Below, one piece after another: positions 41,926 through 50,081 of a stretch of DNA of 64,000 bases. Source of the stretch: Ruixingdingia sedimenti (GTDB lineage: Bacteria > Pseudomonadota > Alphaproteobacteria > Rhodobacterales > Rhodobacteraceae); assembly GCF_031432425.1 (NCBI RefSeq), contig NZ_JAVKPH010000014.1, positions 39,717 through 103,716 on the forward strand, given 5' to 3'. Every line of letters starts with the position of its first letter. Positions within the stretch are counted from its first letter, which is position 1. Made by a program: the position numbers and the translations under genes. The notes under the pieces are model-generated. The model did not search any database. It saw only the letters and a program-made list of their open reading frames with translations, and had not been told where the DNA came from.

Positions 41926-42621
41926 ATGCCGACAGCGGATCCGGGCGGGACGGGGCCGGGCGCCGGTTTCGGGCCCGGGGTGGTGCATCTGTGCATCGAC
42001 ATGCAGCGCCTGTTCGGCCCGGACAGTCCCTGGACGCTGCCCTGGATGGGGCGGATCCTGTCTGCGGCGGTGCGGCTGGCGGAACACGACCCCGCGCGGA
42101 CGGTGTTCACCCGCTTCATCCCGCCGCGCCGGGCCGAGGACGCCGGGGGCACCTGGCGGCCCTATTTCGAGAAATGGCCCGAGGTGACGCGCGAACATAT
42201 GGATGACGACCTGTTGCGGCTGGTGCCCGCGCTGGAACGGTTCGCGCCGCCCGCGCGGGTGCTGGACAAGCCGGTCTATTCGCCCTGGCACGGCGGGGGG
42301 CTCGACCGGCTGCTGGAGGGGCGGGGGATCCATACGGTGATCCTGTCGGGCGGGGAAACCGACATCTGCGTGCTGGCGGCGGTGTTCGGGGCGGTGGACC
42401 GCGGTTATCGCGTCATCCTGGCGTCCGACGCGCTGTGCAGCGCGTTCGACGCCACCCATGACGCGGCGATGCGGATCTATCGCCGCCGCCTGACGGTGCA
42501 GGTAGAGGTGCTTTCCGTGGCCGACATCCTCGCCCGGGGGGCCGCTGCGGGCGGCGGGGAACAAACCGCGCCGGGCCGGGTTCCCCCCCGGCAAGCACCA
42601 TCCCCCGGGGCGAAGCCGTAA
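41926..42621 (+). CDS. Isochorismatase-like cysteine hydrolase
   Basis: A 231-residue member of the isochorismatase superfamily with the three catalytic residues in place: D in LCIDMQRLF (near 26), K in VLDKPVYSPWH (near 113) and C in ETDICVLAA (near 150). The cis-peptide region GGETD is also present. Members hydrolyse isochorismate, nicotinamide or N-carbamoyl compounds; the substrate here is unknown. A GAGGAGGGC ribosome site and an EcfG-type promoter precede it. Confidence 0.87.
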   Translation: MPTADPGGTGPGAGFGPGVVHLCIDMQRLFGPDSPWTLPWMGRILSAAVRLAEHDPARTVFTRFIPPRRAEDAGGTWRPYFEKWPEVTREHMDDDLLRLVPALERFAPPARVLDKPVYSPWHGGGLDRLLEGRGIHTVILSGGETDICVLAAVFGAVDRGYRVILASDALCSAFDATHDAAMRIYRRRLTVQVEVLSVADILARGAAAGGGEQTAPGRVPPRQAPSPGAKP

Positions 42622-42632
42622 AGACGGAAGCC

Positions 42633-42770
42633 ATGAAAAAAACGGGGGCCCACGACGATCCTTTCCGCACCCTTCCGGGGCAGTGCCCCCTGCGGGGTCG
42701 GGAAACCGCGGACGAGGGGACCGGCCGTGCCGGTTCCCCTGCCCATCAGGCGGCGGTGGAGCCCGCCTGA
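42633..42770 (+). CDS. Possible 45-residue protein after isochorismatase gene
   Basis: A short frame starting MKKTGAHDDPFRTLPG lies 11 bases after the isochorismatase stop and ends 42 bases before a strong terminator. The ribosome site is weak (GGAAG). The composition is hydrophilic and the protein has one cysteine. No family recognised; it may be a non-coding 3' region instead. Confidence 0.35.
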   Translation: MKKTGAHDDPFRTLPGQCPLRGRETADEGTGRAGSPAHQAAVEPA

Positions 42771-42812
42771 TCCCGGCCGCGCCCGCCCACTCCCTGCCGG
42801 CGCGCGTCGGTT

Positions 42813-42844
42813 GGACGGTTCCGCCCGGGCGGAGCCGTCCTTTT
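42813..42844 (+). terminator. Rho-independent terminator of the isochorismatase unit
   Basis: GGACGGTTCCGCC pairs with GGCGGAGCCGTCC (12 pairs and one G-T pair) around a 2- to 4-base loop and is followed by TTTT. Nothing recognisable is seen in the 270 bases between it and the gene at 43115, apart from a poor match to the EcfG promoter (GGAAAC) near 43041. Confidence 0.85.
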
Positions 42845-43114
42845 CATATCCCCGGGGCGCCGGGGGGCAGGGGCGGGCCCCGCGCCCATTCCTGCCCGTT
42901 GGTCCGGCGTTACCTGCGGGGCCTTCTGCGGGGACAATCGCAGACAGAAAACAAAGGGCGCTGCCGCGCCCGCCCGGTCGCGAAGATGCGGGGCGGCAGG
43001 CGGGCCCGGGGTGGCGGGCAACCCCTTCCGTTCCCGCCGGCGGAAACAAATCCGGTCCGAAACGGTTGGGATGACATCGCAGATCCCGCGATTGCCAAAG
43101 GAGGAGACACGACG

Positions 43115-43999
43115 ATGCAGAAACTTGCAACGACCACCGCCCTGGCGCTGGTGTTTGCCGCATCGCTGGCTGTGGCGCAGACCACCCCGCCCGCGACCAC
43201 CATGCCGCCGCCGCCGGCCGACCTGGTCGTGCCCGAGGGGTTCGAACAGCAGGCGACCCCGGTGACGGCCGAGGATCTGCTTGGCGCCACGATCTACGAC
43301 AGCACCGGCGAATCCATCGGCGAGGTGCATGACCTGGTGTTCGCGCCCCCGGCGGCGGACAGCGCGCCCTCGACCACGATGCCCTCGACCGGCGGCACGA
43401 TGGGAACCACGGGCAGCACGTCGACCGACAGCACGACGGGGACCACCGGGACCACGGGCACCACCGGCACGACGACGACCGACGGCACGTCCGGCACCGG
43501 CACGACCGGTAGCACGTCCACCGACAGCACCACATCCGGCACCGGCAGCACGTCCACCGACGGCACCTCGGGCAGCATGAGCGGCAGTTCGACGGACAGC
43601 ACGACGGATAGCACGACGGGCACCACCACCAGCCCCTCCACCGGCGCCGACAGCACCACCGGGACGACGGGCACCACCGGGACGACCACGGACGGGACGA
43701 GCACGGGCGCGACCACCGGGACGACCGGCACCACCACGCCGCCGGCCGGCAGCACCGCCGCACCCGCGACGGGCACCACCGGGCAGACCGAAGTGATCTC
43801 GCATGCCATTCTCGACATCGGCGGGTTCCTCGGCATGGGCGAACACCGCATCGCGGTGCCGGTTTCGGATATGTTCATCTTCCGCTCGGATACCGAACTT
43901 CGCGTCTATCTGCCCTGGACGCGCGAACAGCTGAAGGCACTGCCGGCCTATGACGCGGACGACCCCGCGACCTTGGGCCGCTCGCTGTCCACGCCGTAA
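43115..43999 (+). CDS. PRC-barrel protein split by a Thr/Ser/Gly repeat region, exported
   Basis: A 294-residue protein with a signal peptide (1-21, cut after AVA). The first half of a PRC-barrel (LLGATIYDSTGESIGEVHDL, 55-74) is followed by about 140 residues of TGTTG/STSTD-type low complexity (80-223). The second half of the barrel (SHAILDIGGFLGMGEHRIAV, about 229-248) and LPWTREQLKAL follow. In other PRC proteins, such as the one at 34453, the two halves are joined by a few residues. The insert thus sits inside one domain. AAAGGAGGAG precedes the start and a terminator follows. Confidence 0.8.
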   Translation: MQKLATTTALALVFAASLAVAQTTPPATTMPPPPADLVVPEGFEQQATPVTAEDLLGATIYDSTGESIGEVHDLVFAPPAADSAPSTTMPSTGGTMGTTGSTSTDSTTGTTGTTGTTGTTTTDGTSGTGTTGSTSTDSTTSGTGSTSTDGTSGSMSGSSTDSTTDSTTGTTTSPSTGADSTTGTTGTTGTTTDGTSTGATTGTTGTTTPPAGSTAAPATGTTGQTEVISHAILDIGGFLGMGEHRIAVPVSDMFIFRSDTELRVYLPWTREQLKALPAYDADDPATLGRSLSTP

Positions 44000-44022
44000 G
44001 GGCACCAAGGCCAGCCGCCATG

Positions 44023-44048
44023 GGGCCGACCTTCCGGTCGGCCCTTTT
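44023..44048 (+). terminator. Rho-independent terminator after split PRC-barrel gene
   Basis: GGGCCGACC and GGTCGGCCC form a 9-bp stem with a TTCC loop followed by TTTT. Confidence 0.85.
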
Positions 44049-44188
44049 CCATGCGGCGCGCGGGGGAAACCCCGCCTGCCTTTCACCGTGATCCAGATAT
44101 CCCCGCCGGAGGCCGCCGCCCTTTCCACCCGGAACCCGGGGCGGGCAGGGCGCCCGTAGGTCGGGCTTCGCCCCGATCCGGCCGGTGT

Positions 44189-45958
44189 TCAGTCCGCCTG
44201 GATCCAGGTGGCGTCGAGCGGCGCGGTCACGCGGCAGACCAGCCCGCCGGGGTGGAATTCCAGCACCACCTCGCCGGCGATCTCTGCCGTCATCACTTCT
44301 TCGATCAGGATCGTCCCGAACCCCTTGCGCGAGGGTGCGTCGGCGCTCGGGGCGCCGGTTTCCGTCCATATGAGGTCGAACCGGCCGTTTTCCAGCGTCC
44401 ACGACACGGCGACCCGCCCCCCGGGCATGGCCAGCGCGCCGTATTTGACCGCGTTGGTCGCCAGTTCGTGCAGCCCCAGAGCGAAGGTCAGCGCCGCCCG
44501 CGCCGACAGGAGCATCTTCGGCCCCGATATGTCGAACCGTTCGGGGTAATAGGGGCTGACGACCTCGGTGATCAGGGCCGAAAGCTCTGCCCCGTCGCGG
44601 TGGTCGCGGGTGATCAGGTCCTGCGCGCGCGACAGCGAATAGAGCCGGGCGTCGAACACCTCTGCATCCGGGCTGCGGCTGTTCAGGAAGGTCTGCCGCG
44701 CGATGGCATGCACCGTGGCGAGGATGTTCTTCACCCGGTGCTTCATCTCTGCGATCAGGATCTGCTGCAACCGTTCGGCGGTCTTGCGCATGGTGATGTC
44801 GCGCGCGATCTTGGACGCGCCGACGATGCGGCCGTGTTCGTCGAAGATGGGCGAGACGGTCAGCGACACCTCGATCTGCCGGCCGCTCTTGTGCAGGCGG
44901 ACGGTTTCGTGCGGTTCGACCCGCCGGCCGGCGCGGATCTGGGCGATGATCGAGGGTTCCTCGTCCGTGCGGTCGAAGGGCACCAGCATCGTCACCGACC
45001 GGCCGAGCGCCTCCGGCGCGGAATAGCCGTAAAGCCGTTCGGCGCCGCTGTTCCAGCTGGTGATGCGCATGTCCAGGTCGGTGCTGAGGATGGCGTCGTC
45101 GGACGAGGCGATGATGGCGGCCAGCCGCCGCTCCTGCGCCTCTGCCCGCCGGCGTTCGGTGATGTCGGCGATGATGGTGCAGATCTGCGTCAGGCGCCCG
45201 GTGGCGTCGAACACCCCGCCGATGGACCCCGCGACCCAGACCGGGGTGCCGTCCTTGCGCAGCAGCCGCTCCTCCATGTTGAAATTGGCGCAGTCGTGGG
45301 TCAGGCTCTCGCGCTGTAGCTGGCTCGCCGCGCGGTCGAGCGGGTGGAGCAGTTCCTCGAACCGCCGGCCCCGCAGTTCGTCCTGGGTATAGCCGGTGAT
45401 CTCGCAGAAGCAGTCGTTGACCATGATCAGCCGGCCATCCGGTGCGCCGACCGCGATGCCGGTATTGGCCTGTTCGAACAGCATGCGCAGGCGTTGTTCG
45501 CCCTCGCGCAGGTCCTGTTCGGCGCGGATGCGGGCGGTGGTTTCCGACACGATGCACAGCACCGCGTGGATCACGCCGTCGCGGTCGCGCACCGGGGAAT
45601 AGGAGATGTCGAAATAGACCGTCTCGGGATAACCGTGCCGTTCGATGCGGAAGGGCCGGTCGCGGGCGGAAACGGTTTCGCCGGTGGTCAGCACCTGTTG
45701 CAGCAGGGGGGCGAGGTCGGCCCAGAGTTCGGTCCAGTAGTCCCGTGCCGGCTGGCCGAGTGCATGGGGATGCTTGTTGCCGATGCAGGACGCATAGGCG
45801 TCGTTGTACAGCGCGACGAATTGCGGCCCCACGAACATGACGATCTGGGCATGCGAATCGAGCATGAGGCCGACGGCAATGTGCAGGCAGTCGGGCCAAC
45901 TGTCAACCACGCCGAGCGGCGTGGAGGCCCAGTCGAAAGCACGGATCCGAGCCTTCAT
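44189..45958 (-). CDS. HWE-family sensor histidine kinase with three PAS domains
   Basis: A 589-residue soluble kinase. PAS domains lie at about 15-145, 150-272 and 275-392 (each ending in a PAC-type DITxRK/RR). The HWE kinase core begins with the phosphoacceptor H407 (AEMKHRVKNILATVHAIARQ), and has the N box HELATNAVKYGAL near 485 and the WTETG segment that names the family. No membrane segment is seen. Kinases of the HWE/HisKA2 type are the usual partners of PhyR in the alphaproteobacterial stress pathway, so it may feed the nearby system. ATG 45958 is preferred over TTG 45964. Confidence 0.9.
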   Translation of the reverse strand: MKARIRAFDWASTPLGVVDSWPDCLHIAVGLMLDSHAQIVMFVGPQFVALYNDAYASCIGNKHPHALGQPARDYWTELWADLAPLLQQVLTTGETVSARDRPFRIERHGYPETVYFDISYSPVRDRDGVIHAVLCIVSETTARIRAEQDLREGEQRLRMLFEQANTGIAVGAPDGRLIMVNDCFCEITGYTQDELRGRRFEELLHPLDRAASQLQRESLTHDCANFNMEERLLRKDGTPVWVAGSIGGVFDATGRLTQICTIIADITERRRAEAQERRLAAIIASSDDAILSTDLDMRITSWNSGAERLYGYSAPEALGRSVTMLVPFDRTDEEPSIIAQIRAGRRVEPHETVRLHKSGRQIEVSLTVSPIFDEHGRIVGASKIARDITMRKTAERLQQILIAEMKHRVKNILATVHAIARQTFLNSRSPDAEVFDARLYSLSRAQDLITRDHRDGAELSALITEVVSPYYPERFDISGPKMLLSARAALTFALGLHELATNAVKYGALAMPGGRVAVSWTLENGRFDLIWTETGAPSADAPSRKGFGTILIEEVMTAEIAGEVVLEFHPGGLVCRVTAPLDATWIQAD

Positions 45959-46119
45959 GTCCAAGACGCCACTCCCTCAAGCCCGCCCCGGCAACGGCGG
46001 CATCCTAGCCGAGGCATGGCCGCAGTCAACGTGGCTGATGGGGAACGAGAAAATTTCCCTCGCGGCATGCGGCGCCCGTGTGGGCAACTGCCGCAGGGCG
46101 GGCGGGACCCGGCGCTGTC

Positions 46120-46225
46120 GTCTGGCCGGTGAAAGCCTTCGCCTTCGCCATGGCGGGGCCGGACTTGTCGTCCCGGCGGGGGGGAAGCACCGGCCAGCGC
46201 CTGCCTTGGGCGGGCGCTGGCCGGG
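46120..46225. repeat. Possible decayed copy of the dispersed repeat
   Basis: The 381-base gap between katG and the kinase contains GGCCAGCGCCTGCC, GGGCGGGCGCTGGCC and a CCTTCGCCTTCGCC stretch, fragments of the dispersed repeat, but not in the full order. Nothing else is visible in this gap apart from the katG terminator. Confidence 0.3.
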
Positions 46226-46302
46226 CCGTTTTCGACGTCGCACTCTTTAACCGCACCGCCGCCCGGCCAGACCGGCGGTGGATGCCGATCTGCCCCGGGG
46301 GC

Positions 46303-46330
46303 CCCTTCCGCCCCGAAAGGAGCGGAAGGG
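46303..46330 (-). terminator. Hairpin after katG
   Basis: CCCTTCCGC and GCGGAAGGG form a 9-bp stem with a 10-base loop just past the katG stop, without a T-run on the minus strand. Confidence 0.5.
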
Positions 46331-46339
46331 AAAGGATGG

Positions 46340-48511
46340 TCACGCCAGATCGAAGCGGTCGGCGTTCATCATCTTGGTCCAGGCGGCCACGAAGTCCTGC
46401 ACGAACTTCTCGCGGTTGTCGTCCTGGGCGTAGACCTCTGCATAGGCGCGCAGGATCGAGTTCGAGCCGAACACCAGGTCCACCCGCGTCGCCGTCCACT
46501 TCACCGCGCCGGTTTTGCGGTCGCGGATCTCGTAGAGGTTGTTGCCGAGCGGGTTCCAGGTGTTGCCCATGTCGGTCAGGTTGACGAAGAAGTCGGTCGT
46601 CAGCGCGCCTTCGCGGTCGGTGAACACGCCGTGCTTGGTGCCGCCGTGGTTGGTGCCGAGAACCCGCAGGCCGCCGATCAGGGCGGTCATTTCGGGTGCG
46701 GTCAGGCCCATCAGCTGCGTGCGGTCGAGCAGCAGTTCCTCGGGGCTGACCACGTAGTCCTTCTTCAGCCAGTTGCGATAGCCATCGGCCAGCGGTTCCA
46801 GCACACCGAAGGAGTCGGCATTGGTCTGTTCGGCGGTGGCATCGCCGCGGCCCGGTGCGAAGGGCACGGTGATGTCGAAGCCCGCGGCTTTCGCCGCCTG
46901 TTCGATGCCGTGGTTCCCGGCCAGCACGATCACATCGGCCAGCGACACCCCGGTTTCCGCCGCGATCGGTTCCAGCACCGACAGCACGCGGGCCAGACGG
47001 ACGGGCTCGTTGCCTTCCCAGTCCTTCTGCGGGGCCAGACGGATGCGCGCGCCGTTCGCGCCGCCGCGGAAGTCGGACTGGCGGAAGGTGCGGGCGCTGT
47101 CCCAGGCGGTCGTCACCATGTCGGACAGCGACAGGCCGCTGGCCGCGATCCGGGCCTTCACCGCCGCGACGTCATAGCCGGTGCGGCCGGCGGGGATCGG
47201 GTCTTGCCAGATCAGGTCCTCGGCCGGGACGTCGGGGCCGAGATAGCGCGATTTCGGGCCCATATCGCGGTGCAGCAGCTTGAACCACGCCCGCGCGAAC
47301 ACCTCGGAGAAATAGGCCGGATCCTGATGGAACCGTTCCGAGATCTTGCGATAGGCCGGATCGAAGCGCATCGCCATGTCGGCGTCGGTCATCATCGGCA
47401 TGCAGCGGATCGACGGATCCTCGACATCCGCGGGCATGTCCTCTTCGGCGATGCCGATCGGGTGCCAGATCCAGGCGCCGGCGGGCGATTTCTGCAACCA
47501 CCAGTCGTACTTGAACAGCAGGTCGAAATAGCCGTTGTCCCATTTCGTGGGATGCGCGGTCCAAGCGCCCTCGATCCCCGAGGTGACGGTGTTGCGGCCG
47601 ATGCCGCGGCTGGTGTGGTTGTTCCAGCCCAGGCCCTGTTCCTCGACCCCCGCGCCTTCGGGCGATGCGCCCAGAAGGCCGGCATCGCCGTTGCCGTGGG
47701 CCTTGCCGATGGTGTGGCCGCCCGCGGTCAGCGCCACGGTTTCCTCGTCGTCCATGCCCATGCGGGCGAAGGTTTCACGCACCTGCGCCGCGGTCTTGAG
47801 CGGATCGGGCTTGCCGTTCACGCCTTCGGGGTTGACGTAGATCAGGCCCATCTGCACCGCGGCGAGCGGGTTTTCCATCGTCGAGGGATCCTCGACATCG
47901 CCATAGCGGTTGTCGGACGGCGCCAGCCATTCCTTTTCGGCGCCCCAGTAGATGTCCTTTTCGGGATGCCAGATATCCTCGCGCCCGAAGCCGAAGCCGA
48001 AGGTTTTCAGCCCCACGGATTCATAGGCGACGGTGCCGGCCAGCACGATCAGGTCGGCCCAGCTGATCCGGTTGCCGTATTTCTTCTTGATCGGCCACAG
48101 CAGGCGGCGGGCCTTGTCGAGGTTGCCGTTGTCGGGCCAGCTGTTCAGGGGTGCGAAACGCTGGTTGCCGGTATTGGCGCCGCCGCGGCCGTCGGCCTCG
48201 CGGTAGGTGCCCGCGGCATGCCAGGCCATGCGCACCATCAGGCCCGCATAGGTGCCCCAGTCCGCCGGCCACCAGTCCTGGCTGTCGGTCATTAGGGCCT
48301 TCAGATCGGCCTTCAGCGCGTCGAAGTCGAGCTTCTGCACCTCGGCGCGGTAGTTGAAGCCCTTGAGCGGGTTGGACTTGCTGTCGTGCTGGTGCAGGAT
48401 GTCGAGGTTGAGCGCGTTCGGCCACCAGTCCATCACGCTGGTTTCCGTTCTGGTGTTCGCGCCGTGCATGACCGGGCATTTGCCGGTCGGCGTCAGATCG
48501 TTCCCATCCAT
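46340..48511 (-). CDS. katG: Catalase-peroxidase KatG
   Basis: A 723-residue bifunctional heme enzyme that removes hydrogen peroxide. The distal site RMAWHAAGTYR holds R94, W97 and H98; the tyrosine and methionine of the Met-Tyr-Trp adduct are expected in GLIYVNPEG and in the following helix. The proximal histidine lies in LTAGGHTIGKAHG. Both halves of the duplicated peroxidase fold are present, and the length is normal. Start ATG 48511 begins MDGNDLTPTGKCPVMHG, a typical KatG N-terminus. No oxyR gene is next to it. Confidence 0.97.
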   Translation of the reverse strand: MDGNDLTPTGKCPVMHGANTRTETSVMDWWPNALNLDILHQHDSKSNPLKGFNYRAEVQKLDFDALKADLKALMTDSQDWWPADWGTYAGLMVRMAWHAAGTYREADGRGGANTGNQRFAPLNSWPDNGNLDKARRLLWPIKKKYGNRISWADLIVLAGTVAYESVGLKTFGFGFGREDIWHPEKDIYWGAEKEWLAPSDNRYGDVEDPSTMENPLAAVQMGLIYVNPEGVNGKPDPLKTAAQVRETFARMGMDDEETVALTAGGHTIGKAHGNGDAGLLGASPEGAGVEEQGLGWNNHTSRGIGRNTVTSGIEGAWTAHPTKWDNGYFDLLFKYDWWLQKSPAGAWIWHPIGIAEEDMPADVEDPSIRCMPMMTDADMAMRFDPAYRKISERFHQDPAYFSEVFARAWFKLLHRDMGPKSRYLGPDVPAEDLIWQDPIPAGRTGYDVAAVKARIAASGLSLSDMVTTAWDSARTFRQSDFRGGANGARIRLAPQKDWEGNEPVRLARVLSVLEPIAAETGVSLADVIVLAGNHGIEQAAKAAGFDITVPFAPGRGDATAEQTNADSFGVLEPLADGYRNWLKKDYVVSPEELLLDRTQLMGLTAPEMTALIGGLRVLGTNHGGTKHGVFTDREGALTTDFFVNLTDMGNTWNPLGNNLYEIRDRKTGAVKWTATRVDLVFGSNSILRAYAEVYAQDDNREKFVQDFVAAWTKMMNADRFDLA

Positions 48512-48548
48512 ACTCTTCCTCCGGGTCTGGCTTTTTCGCTTGAGCGGC

Positions 48549-48597
48549 GGCAGCCTGCGGGACGGGCGTGAAGATCCCGTTAAATCCGCAGGCTGCC
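48549..48597. promoter_or_regulatory. Long inverted repeat in the katG leader
   Basis: GGCAGCCTGCGG and CCGCAGGCTGCC are perfect 12-bp arms around 25 bases that hold an inner GACGGG/CCCGTT stem. The structure begins 38 bases upstream of the katG start, so the transcript would carry a long hairpin just before the ribosome site. An A/T-rich stretch at 48625-48690 beyond it probably holds the promoter. The 312-base gap shows nothing else. Confidence 0.6.
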
Positions 48598-48823
48598 TTG
48601 CCGGGTGCGCACAGCGATAGCACAGCGGATTCATAAATAGAATTTGCATTTTCTAATCACAGTTATATGGAAAACTTATCATCATCGCCGGGGCGGGCCG
48701 GTCCCGCTGATCCGCCGGCCCATCGCTGCGGCGGGGGGTGGTATAGGTTCGGCCTTGGTCCAGCCGCCTTGGCCGGGTGGTGGCGGTCATGTGACACTCC
48801 GCCCCGGAACAGGAGGGCGGCAC

Positions 48824-49633
48824 ATGATCAGGGGGAACGGCCTCGACGGCAGGGTCGCCATCGTCACCGGCGCCACGGGCGGCATCGGGCGGGGGGTCGC
48901 GCTGGCGCTGGCCGCGCGCGGGGCGCGCGTGGTCGTCAACGGGCGCAACGCCGAAAAGGGCGCCGCGGTGGTGGCGGAAATCGAGGCTTTGGGCGCAAGC
49001 GCTGCCTTCGTCGCCGGGGATGTGCGCGAGAAGGCCGACATGGAACATGTCGTGGCCGAGGGCGCGCGGCTGTTCGGCGGCATCGACATCGTGGTGCCGA
49101 ACGCGGGCGGCAGCGACGAGGACGCGCGCAACCCGGCCGTGCGCGGCCCCTTCGCCGGTATCGACCTGGAGAAGGTCACACAGTTCATCGCCGCCGCCCA
49201 CAGGGGCAAGCTGACCGTGGTGCAGGCCGCCATCCCCCATATGCGCCGGCGCGGCGGCGGGGCGGTGGTGTTCGTCACCTCGGAAGGCGGGCGTACGGCG
49301 ACGCCGGGGCAGACGGCGATCGCGTCGTTTTCCGGCGGGCTGGTGATGGCGGCCAAGGTGCTGTCCAAGGAACTGGCGCGCGAGAAGATCCGCGTGAACT
49401 GCGTCTGCGTCACGCTGGTGCGCGACTCGCCGTCCTGGGATGCGGCCTTCGTGCGCGAGGGCGCGGTGTCGGACCATCACCGCAGGCAGTATGAAAAGAT
49501 CATCGCGTCGAGTCCCCTCGGCGTCGCCGCGCCGCCGGATATCGGCAATGTCGTGGCCTTCCTCGCCTCCGACGATTCGCATTACCTGACCGGCGCGGTG
49601 CTGAGCCCCACCGGCGGGCTGACGCTGCACTGA
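48824..49633 (+). CDS. SDR-family protein lacking the YxxxK catalytic pair
   Basis: A 269-residue Rossmann-fold protein with the cofactor motif TGATGGIGRG, PNAGG in place of NNAG, and VTSEGG at the catalytic serine strand. The expected YxxxK is replaced: the aligned segment reads TAIASFSGGLVMAAK, with isoleucine and serine at the tyrosine and lysine positions. Normal dehydrogenase chemistry is therefore unlikely. Related degenerate SDRs bind cofactor or act as non-redox lyases. Start ATG 48824 follows AGGAGGGC. It is followed after 7 bases by a carboxymuconolactone decarboxylase-type gene. Confidence 0.82.
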   Translation: MIRGNGLDGRVAIVTGATGGIGRGVALALAARGARVVVNGRNAEKGAAVVAEIEALGASAAFVAGDVREKADMEHVVAEGARLFGGIDIVVPNAGGSDEDARNPAVRGPFAGIDLEKVTQFIAAAHRGKLTVVQAAIPHMRRRGGGAVVFVTSEGGRTATPGQTAIASFSGGLVMAAKVLSKELAREKIRVNCVCVTLVRDSPSWDAAFVREGAVSDHHRRQYEKIIASSPLGVAAPPDIGNVVAFLASDDSHYLTGAVLSPTGGLTLH

Positions 49634-49640
49634 GGGGCCC

Positions 49641-49988
49641 ATGTCGCAAGGCAACGAATCCGCCCGCGCGCTGCAACTGCTGGCCGAGGTCTCGCCCGAT
49701 TTCGTGCGGCTGACCGAGGAAATGCTGTTCGGCCAGATCTGGGAACGCCCCGGCCTGTCGGCCCGCGACCGCAGCCTGATCACCTGCGCCGCGCTGGTGG
49801 CCGGGGGGCGGACGGAACAGATGGCCTCGCATTTCCCGCGTGCGGTCCGCAATGGCGTGACGCGCGAGGAACTGGTTGAAATGATTGTGCATCTGGCGTT
49901 CTATGCCGGCTGGCCGAATGCGGTATCGGCGCTGATGCGCGTGCGCGAACATCTGGATGCGCCGGAGGGAGGCCAGGCCGGGGGCTAG
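49641..49988 (+). CDS. Carboxymuconolactone decarboxylase-family protein
   Basis: A 115-residue all-helical protein of the CMD/AhpD family: RDRSLITCAALVAGGRTEQMASH and LVEMIVHLAFYAGWPNAVSAL, which is the PcaC type. The family includes 4-carboxymuconolactone decarboxylase of aromatic degradation. The AhpD-type CxxC pair is absent. It is cotranscribed with the degenerate SDR and placed before the IclR regulator of a catabolic operon, so a ring-cleavage or lactone step is possible. Confidence 0.85.
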   Translation: MSQGNESARALQLLAEVSPDFVRLTEEMLFGQIWERPGLSARDRSLITCAALVAGGRTEQMASHFPRAVRNGVTREELVEMIVHLAFYAGWPNAVSALMRVREHLDAPEGGQAGG

Positions 49989-50033
49989 CGGCGGCATCGC
50001 AAGAGCGGCATTGCCAAGCTACATCGTATGGAA

Positions 50034-50045
50034 ATACGATCGTAT
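50034..50045. promoter_or_regulatory. ATAC-N4-GTAT dyad before iclR-type gene
   Basis: ATACGATCGTAT is a perfect 12-bp palindrome, preceded by CGTATGGAAATACG which shares its left half. A related ATACAGTCGTAT occurs before the binding-protein gene at 51055. Both are candidate IclR operators. Confidence 0.5.
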
Positions 50046-50081
50046 CGGCTGTGTTCCTCTGGCGATGCGAAAGGTCCTGAC

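Noticed and set aside
43041..43066. EcfG-type promoter before the split PRC-barrel gene
   Set aside because: The -35 reads GGAAAC, not GGAAC, so the match is too poor to list as a feature.
46631..48295. Open frame of 554 codons opposite katG
   Set aside because: The katG frame is conserved from end to end; the opposite frame is an effect of codon bias.
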